Positions 5,191-9,266 of a stretch of 9,266 nucleotides of DNA are shown in pieces. The position numbers and the translations under genes are program-made. Origin of the DNA: an uncultured Rhodanobacteraceae bacterium (GTDB lineage Bacteria; Pseudomonadota; Gammaproteobacteria; Xanthomonadales; Rhodanobacteraceae); NCBI GenBank assembly GCA_937902695.1, contig CALFNI010000365.1, positions 1-9,266 on the forward strand, written 5' to 3'. Position 1 is the first letter of the stretch. Each line of letters opens with the position of its first letter. The notes below the pieces were generated by a model that did no database searches, had not been told where the DNA came from, and was given only the letters and a program-made list of their open reading frames with translations.

Positions 5191-6472
5191 GCTCCGCAGC
5201 CGAATCGTCATCTCGTTCGCGCTGTTCGGTCTTGGCCTGACGGCGCTGTTCGCGGCTGCGACGATCTACGTGCGCACGCGGCTCGAAGATCAGCTGATCA
5301 ACTCGACGCTGTCGCGCGAGGTCAAGAACTTCATCGACTTCAAGCGCGATCACACCGATCCCAACGCGCTCTGGCAGCTGTCGCTTTTCGACGCGCGGAT
5401 CGTGCGCGCCGGTCGGACGGCGATCATTCCGTTCGCATGGCAGAAGTACGAGAACGGCGTCTACGACGTCGAGGACGTCGGCCGCGAAGGCATGCTCCGT
5501 CCTTACAAGCTCGCCGTGCTGAAGGAGCCCGATCTCTGGGCGTATCTCAAGTTCGACGTCAGCACGCAGAAGCTGAGCGAGCGCCAGCTGCTCGTCGCGC
5601 TCGGCACGTCGGTTTTCATCTTCGGCATCTTCTCGATCGTCGTCGGTTTCTGGCTCTCGGCGCGCGTCATGAGCCCGGTCACCGATCTCGCGCGCCGCGT
5701 GCGCGCGATGAGCAAGACCGGCCGGCCCGAGCCCCTGAAGACGCATTTCGCCAACGACGAGGTCGGCCAGGTCGCAGCGGCGCTCGACGACTACTCGACG
5801 CGCCTCACCGAGCTCGTCGAGCGCGATCGCGAGTTCAACGCCGACGTCAGCCATGAGCTGCGCACGCCGCTCGCGGTCATCGCGAGCACGACCGAGCTCC
5901 TGCAAGGCTCGCCCGACCTCACCGACAAGCTCCGCGAGCGCCTGCGCCGCATCGAGCGCGCGGTGCGCCAGTCGACCGAGCTCACCGACGCGTTGCTGCT
6001 GCTGTCGCGCCGCGAGCGCCAGGCGCCGACCGACGGCGAGACTACCGACGTCGCGAGAGTCGTCGAGCAGGTCGTCGACGTGCAGCGTCCGCACCTCGGC
6101 AACAAGCCCGTGCAGGTACGCGTCGATATCGAAGAGCCGCTCGCGACCGCGGCGCCGTCGTCGGTGGTTTCCGTCGCGCTCGGCAATCTCATCGGCAACG
6201 CGTTCAAGTACACGCAGGCCGGCGAAGTCGTCGTCACCGTGGGCCACGGCCGCGTCGCCGTCGAGGACACCGGTCCCGGCATCGCGCCCGATGACGCCGA
6301 GAAGCTCTTCGAGCGCGGCGTGCGCGGCACCTCGGCCGGCAAGGGCGCGGGTCTCGGTCTCGCCATCGTGCGCCGGCTCTGCGAGCTTTACGGCTGGCGC
6401 GTCTCGCTCGCGCCGCGGCCGCAGGGCGGCGCGGTTGCGACGCTCGAGTTCGGTCGCACGACGTCGTATTAG
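5174..6472 (+). CDS. Sensor histidine kinase partnered with the ColR-like regulator
   Basis: The product is 432 residues and begins 17 bases before the regulator's stop codon, so the two are co-transcribed and probably translationally coupled. The order is basic N-terminus, membrane segment (about 11-34), a periplasmic sensor region of roughly 105 residues (35-138), a second membrane segment (about 139-162) and a HAMP linker (about 162-215). The dimerisation/phosphotransfer helix with FNADVSHELRTPL (221-233, phospho-acceptor H227) follows, then the ATPase domain. Its N box has N342 in GNLIGNAFKYT, its G1 box is VEDTGPGI (363-370), its F box is LFERGVRG (378-385) and its G2 box is GAGLGLAIV (391-399). 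All catalytic boxes look intact. ColS of Pseudomonas senses metals through acidic residues in a sensor region of similar size. Acidic residues occur here (for example 93-105), but the exact ExxE motif is not evident. The signal is therefore unknown. The stop lies five bases from that of the converging gene. Confidence 0.92.
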   Translation: MRYRRRLRSRIVISFALFGLGLTALFAAATIYVRTRLEDQLINSTLSREVKNFIDFKRDHTDPNALWQLSLFDARIVRAGRTAIIPFAWQKYENGVYDVEDVGREGMLRPYKLAVLKEPDLWAYLKFDVSTQKLSERQLLVALGTSVFIFGIFSIVVGFWLSARVMSPVTDLARRVRAMSKTGRPEPLKTHFANDEVGQVAAALDDYSTRLTELVERDREFNADVSHELRTPLAVIASTTELLQGSPDLTDKLRERLRRIERAVRQSTELTDALLLLSRRERQAPTDGETTDVARVVEQVVDVQRPHLGNKPVQVRVDIEEPLATAAPSSVVSVALGNLIGNAFKYTQAGEVVVTVGHGRVAVEDTGPGIAPDDAEKLFERGVRGTSAGKGAGLGLAIVRRLCELYGWRVSLAPRPQGGAVATLEFGRTTSY

Positions 6473-6477
6473 TCGGC

Positions 6478-7938
6478 TCAGCGCAGCGCGACCGTCCCGC
6501 GCTTCCATGCGGCGTCCTGCCAGCGATAGAAGAGACTCAGCGACGCCGGCGCGTCGGCGTGCCGGTCGACCGCGAGCGTCGCGATGTCGACGACTTCGAA
6601 CCGCTTGACGATGCGCGCGCGGCTGCGGATCTCGCGTGCCGCGAGCATTTTCCTGCCACCCGGTACCCAGCCCGCGAACTCGATGTAGCCGAGCGAGCCG
6701 TCGACGCCGGGCGGCACGGTGTCGATGCGCCATTCGCTGCCGTCGCGATGGAACACCCAGAGCTCGCGCCAGCCGTCGAGCGGTTGCACCGCGAGCGCCA
6801 GCGCGGTGCCGCTCGCGTTCGCGCTCTGCGATGCGGCCCAGACCATGCCGAACGTGCAGCGTTTCGCGAGCGTCGTCTCCTTGCCGCGCTTGCGATCGAC
6901 CAGCGTGACGCAGGTTTCGCCCGGCTGTCCGGGCGTCGTCGTGATCGCAAGGCCGGTCGTCGGCGCGGGCCGTAGCGGCGCCGACGACCAGCGCGACGCG
7001 CCGACCCGCACGGCGGCTTCGTCGTATGCGGTGAGGTCGCCGTCCGCGAGCTCGCGCTTGTCGACGCCGGCAAGCTCGGCGAGCGCGCGCTCGCCGGCGT
7101 CGGACGGATCCTCGCCGTGCCGCGCGCGTTCGAACGCGATGCTCGCCCAGACGCCGGCGCTGCGCAGGCGCAGGCGATGGCGCACGTGCGACGGGAGATC
7201 CGTGCGCGGCACGCGATCGAGCACGCCGGCGCGCCATGTGTCGAGTGCTGCGCGCTCGGCCGGCGTCATCGCGGGATCGATGCAGTCCTCGCGCGTGAGC
7301 GCGAGCGCCGCGCGCGCCTTCATCTCGGCGTCGGCCGGCAGCGCCAGCACGCGGCGGAACGCCTCACCGTCGTAGCAGAGCTGCATGCGATCGTCGCGCT
7401 CGAAGCTCTTCACGACGACGCCGTACGCGCCGATCGCTTCGAGCTGCGCGGTGATCGCCGGCGCCCGCGATGTGTTCGTGTTGGTCGCCGCGCGTCGCGC
7501 GAGACGCTCGGCCATCGTGCCGAGCGCATCGAACGGCTCGGCGCCGATCGCGCCGGCCGGCGCGGCGGCGATGTATGCCGCGACGTAGCCGATGCCGAGC
7601 GCTTCGTAGCCCGGTACGTCGCGCAGGAACCGGGCGACGGCGAGGAGCTCCGGCGCATGCTCGGGCGTCAGGGTCAGCACGCGCACCTGCGATGCGCGCA
7701 CGTAGCCGCCGCGTTCGCGGCGATGGTCGTAGACCTTGAGATAGTCCTTCGCACGACCGCGGATCTCGAGCGCATCGCCCCCGGCGAGCGCGACCTGCGA
7801 CTCGGCCGCGTCGCGCGGCGATGCGCGGAGCGCGGCCTGATCCTGCACGACGATCGCAGTCGTCGCCGCATCGTCGGGCGAGGCTGCCGGCGCGGCCGGC
7901 GCCGCAAGCGCGAGTGCGAGCAGCGCGGCGGCGATCAC
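6478..7938 (-). CDS. Exported protein with N-terminal SH3b-like domain, function unknown
   Basis: The product is 486 residues. The start is GTG at 7938-7936, supported by AGGAGGTG (7950-7943) six bases upstream of it, counted from AGGAGG, and by an immediate signal peptide (hydrophobic residues 2-13, probable cleavage after A-P-A-A near 19). It is therefore likely periplasmic or cell-surface. Residues about 26-88 look like a bacterial SH3 (SH3b) domain: ALRASPRD, GGDALEIRGRAKDYLKVY, then RGGYVRASQV. Such domains often bind peptidoglycan. Residues 90-300 are mostly helical, and residues 330-475 look beta-rich with WxxS-like strand repeats (WRELWVFHRDGSEWRID, FAGWVPGGRKML). That part recalls propeller-type repeats but is not clearly assignable. 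Cysteines are C188, C219, C343 and C361. The start overlaps the stop of the SPFH gene as GTGA, so the pair is an operon with coupled translation. No catalytic motif is seen. Confidence 0.82.
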   Translation of the reverse strand: MIAAALLALALAAPAAPAASPDDAATTAIVVQDQAALRASPRDAAESQVALAGGDALEIRGRAKDYLKVYDHRRERGGYVRASQVRVLTLTPEHAPELLAVARFLRDVPGYEALGIGYVAAYIAAAPAGAIGAEPFDALGTMAERLARRAATNTNTSRAPAITAQLEAIGAYGVVVKSFERDDRMQLCYDGEAFRRVLALPADAEMKARAALALTREDCIDPAMTPAERAALDTWRAGVLDRVPRTDLPSHVRHRLRLRSAGVWASIAFERARHGEDPSDAGERALAELAGVDKRELADGDLTAYDEAAVRVGASRWSSAPLRPAPTTGLAITTTPGQPGETCVTLVDRKRGKETTLAKRCTFGMVWAASQSANASGTALALAVQPLDGWRELWVFHRDGSEWRIDTVPPGVDGSLGYIEFAGWVPGGRKMLAAREIRSRARIVKRFEVVDIATLAVDRHADAPASLSLFYRWQDAAWKRGTVALR

Positions 7939-9116
7939 GGCGCACCTCCTGCTTCGGTCGGGACGTTCTGCGCGACGGCGCTCGTGCCGAGCAGCGCCGA
8001 GCCGATGAACGAGCCGTCGCCCGGCGGCGCGATGATCACCGAGATCTTGTCCGAGAGCTTGTCCGCGAGCGCCTTCTGGATCAGCAGCGGATGCTTCGAG
8101 ATCAGCTCGCCGTCGCGCGCCATCTGCGCGCTCGTGACCTTGCCGAGCTCCTCGACGCGATACGCCTCGGCGTCGGCGAGCTTGCGGCGCGAGTCGGCCT
8201 CGCCGCCGGCCTCGATGCGCCGCGCTTCTGCCGAGCCTTCGGCGACCTTGATGCGCGAGGTCTTGTCGGCCTCGGCTTCGAGCTTCTTCTGCTCGATCTG
8301 CCTCTGCTTGAACGGGATGACGTGCTTCATCGCCTCTTCCTGCGCTTTCGCCGCGATGATCTGCTCGTTCGCGCTCGCCTCGGCGGCCTTCTCGCGGCGC
8401 ACCTTGTCGGCATCGCCTTCGAGCGCGGACTGCTTGACCTGCTTCTCCTTGAGATCGAGCGTGTAGGCCATCTGCTCGCTCTCGAGCTCGATCGACAGCA
8501 GCTTGTCCATGCCGGCGCGATAGTCGCGCGGAAGATCGACGTTGCCCATCGTCACCGCGCGCAGCACGAGGCCGTCGCCGGCGAAGAGCGGCTTCAGCTC
8601 GCTTTCGATGACGTCCTGCAGTTCCTGGCGCTTCGTCGAGAAGATTTCGCGCACCGTGTAGCGCGTGAACACCTTGTAGATGACGCCCTGCACGAGCGGA
8701 TCGACGATCTCGCGGTCGATGTCGGGCGGCAGCCGGCTCGCGGTCGCGGCAAGCGTCGAGGGATCCAGCGCATAGCGGATCGTGAGCTCGACGCCGAGCG
8801 AAAGACCTTCGGAGGACTGGAACGGCGCGGTGCCGGTTGCCTTCGCGCTCCGCTCCGGCTTGTAGAGGCGATCCTTCAGCGAGTAGACGCGCAGCCGATG
8901 CAGGCCGGGCACGACGAGCGCCGCGCCTTCGCCAAGCTCGGTCGTGCTGCCGGTCATGCGGTTCAGGCGAAGGCCGATCTCGTTCTCGCCGATGCTCGCG
9001 ATCGGCAGGTGCGTTGCGATCCCGTAGACGAGTGCGATCGCGGCGACGAGGCCTGCGACTTTCGCAACCTTGGGCAAGTCCGAGAAGCGGCTTGCCTCCG
9101 AACTTTGGTATGACAC
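7935..9116 (-). CDS. SPFH/prohibitin-family membrane protein
   Basis: The product is 393 residues from the GTG at 9116. That start is chosen because AGGGG (9128-9124) lies seven bases upstream. The longer frame from ATG 9218 has no ribosome site and adds 34 residues of unlikely composition. A short cytoplasmic stretch precedes one membrane segment (about 17-40). A prohibitin/SPFH domain (about 42-220) follows, visible in GENEIGLRLNRMTG, GLHRLRVYSLKDR, LSLGVELTIRYALDP and DIDREIVDPLVQGVIYKVFTRY. A long charged coiled coil (about 205-330, rich in K/E/A) leads to a C-terminal segment ending in QNVPTEAGGAP. Proteins of this type form large ring or scaffold assemblies in the membrane and can modulate proteases or membrane organisation. 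HflK/HflC are relatives, but no FtsH or second SPFH gene is adjacent, so I do not call it hflK. It is the first gene of a two-gene operon with the SH3b-like exported protein. Confidence 0.9.
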   Translation of the reverse strand: MSYQSSEASRFSDLPKVAKVAGLVAAIALVYGIATHLPIASIGENEIGLRLNRMTGSTTELGEGAALVVPGLHRLRVYSLKDRLYKPERSAKATGTAPFQSSEGLSLGVELTIRYALDPSTLAATASRLPPDIDREIVDPLVQGVIYKVFTRYTVREIFSTKRQELQDVIESELKPLFAGDGLVLRAVTMGNVDLPRDYRAGMDKLLSIELESEQMAYTLDLKEKQVKQSALEGDADKVRREKAAEASANEQIIAAKAQEEAMKHVIPFKQRQIEQKKLEAEADKTSRIKVAEGSAEARRIEAGGEADSRRKLADAEAYRVEELGKVTSAQMARDGELISKHPLLIQKALADKLSDKISVIIAPPGDGSFIGSALLGTSAVAQNVPTEAGGAP

Positions 9117-9266
9117 GTGTGTTCCCCTGTTTCCCGTGCGGATGATTCCGCGGTAACAGTTGAAGCGCCGCACGCGTCGATCTGCTGCAACGGAAAGGGC
9201 GGCGTGGTGCCGCTTCATGGCGGAGTTGTGGCGGACTTGATCTTCTGCGCGTTTGCGAGAACCGAC
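9117..9266 (-). other. Upstream region of the SPFH operon
   Basis: These 150 bases to the window edge carry the ribosome site AGGGG (9128-9124) and presumably the minus-strand promoter. TTGCAG (9190-9185, minus strand) could be a -35, but no good -10 sits at the right distance, so I do not call a promoter. No gene is supported here. Confidence 0.35.

Noticed and set aside
5012..7237. Long minus-strand open frame spanning the kinase gene
   Set aside because: Its composition is arginine-rich, it has no recognisable motif, and it overlaps two clearly real genes in other frames.
7117..9113. Two long + strand open frames opposite the SH3b and SPFH genes
   Set aside because: They mirror real minus-strand genes and their Arg/Ala/Leu-rich translations show no domain or signal peptide.
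1..9266. CRISPR, toxin-antitoxin, phage-defence or transposon content
   Set aside because: No spaced direct-repeat array, no transposase or integrase motif, no terminal inverted repeats and no recognisable defence domain were found.

Overview
This GC-rich window looks like chromosome from a gammaproteobacterium of the Lysobacterales (Xanthomonadales). The order is inferred from three things: RimK-type and ColR-type proteins, an M56 peptidase fused to a TonB-like domain, and a pair of small secreted proteins whose FNxQE...NxIL and C-x14-C motifs I associate with that order. No transposase, integrase, CRISPR array, tRNA or rRNA gene was found. It reads as ordinary chromosome with a regulatory theme.

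Layout. Bases 1-318 are the 3' end of rimK (ribosomal protein S6 modification). Bases 508-1585 hold two tandem paralogous exported proteins of unknown function, each followed by a GC-rich hairpin. Bases 1783-3995 are a BlaI/MecI-type repressor whose stop overlaps (ATGA) the start of an M56 (BlaR1-like) membrane metallopeptidase carrying a C-terminal TonB-like domain. A strong intrinsic terminator at 4007-4041 closes that operon.

The 508-base gap 3996-4503 is the least ordinary part. It holds phased TTAA half-sites, a promoter-like sequence, and a roughly 130-nt segment that folds on paper into a closed multi-branch structure ending in a second intrinsic terminator with a CCCCC loop. I call it a candidate small RNA or cis-acting leader element. 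More hairpins then lead to the OmpR-family response regulator (4504-5190), whose gene overlaps that of its histidine kinase (5174-6472). The pair most resembles ColR/ColS.

On the minus strand, converging on the kinase with only 5 bases between stop codons, is a two-gene operon read from 9116 down to 6478. It encodes an SPFH/prohibitin-family membrane protein, then an exported protein with an N-terminal SH3b-like domain, coupled by a GTGA overlap and a near-perfect Shine-Dalgarno. Bases 9117-9266 are its upstream region.

Taken together, the window encodes two membrane-spanning sensing modules (BlaI/M56 and the two-component pair) and two sets of envelope proteins. No direct link between the modules can be shown from sequence. 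The most promising unexplained element is the structured RNA candidate at about 4140-4268.
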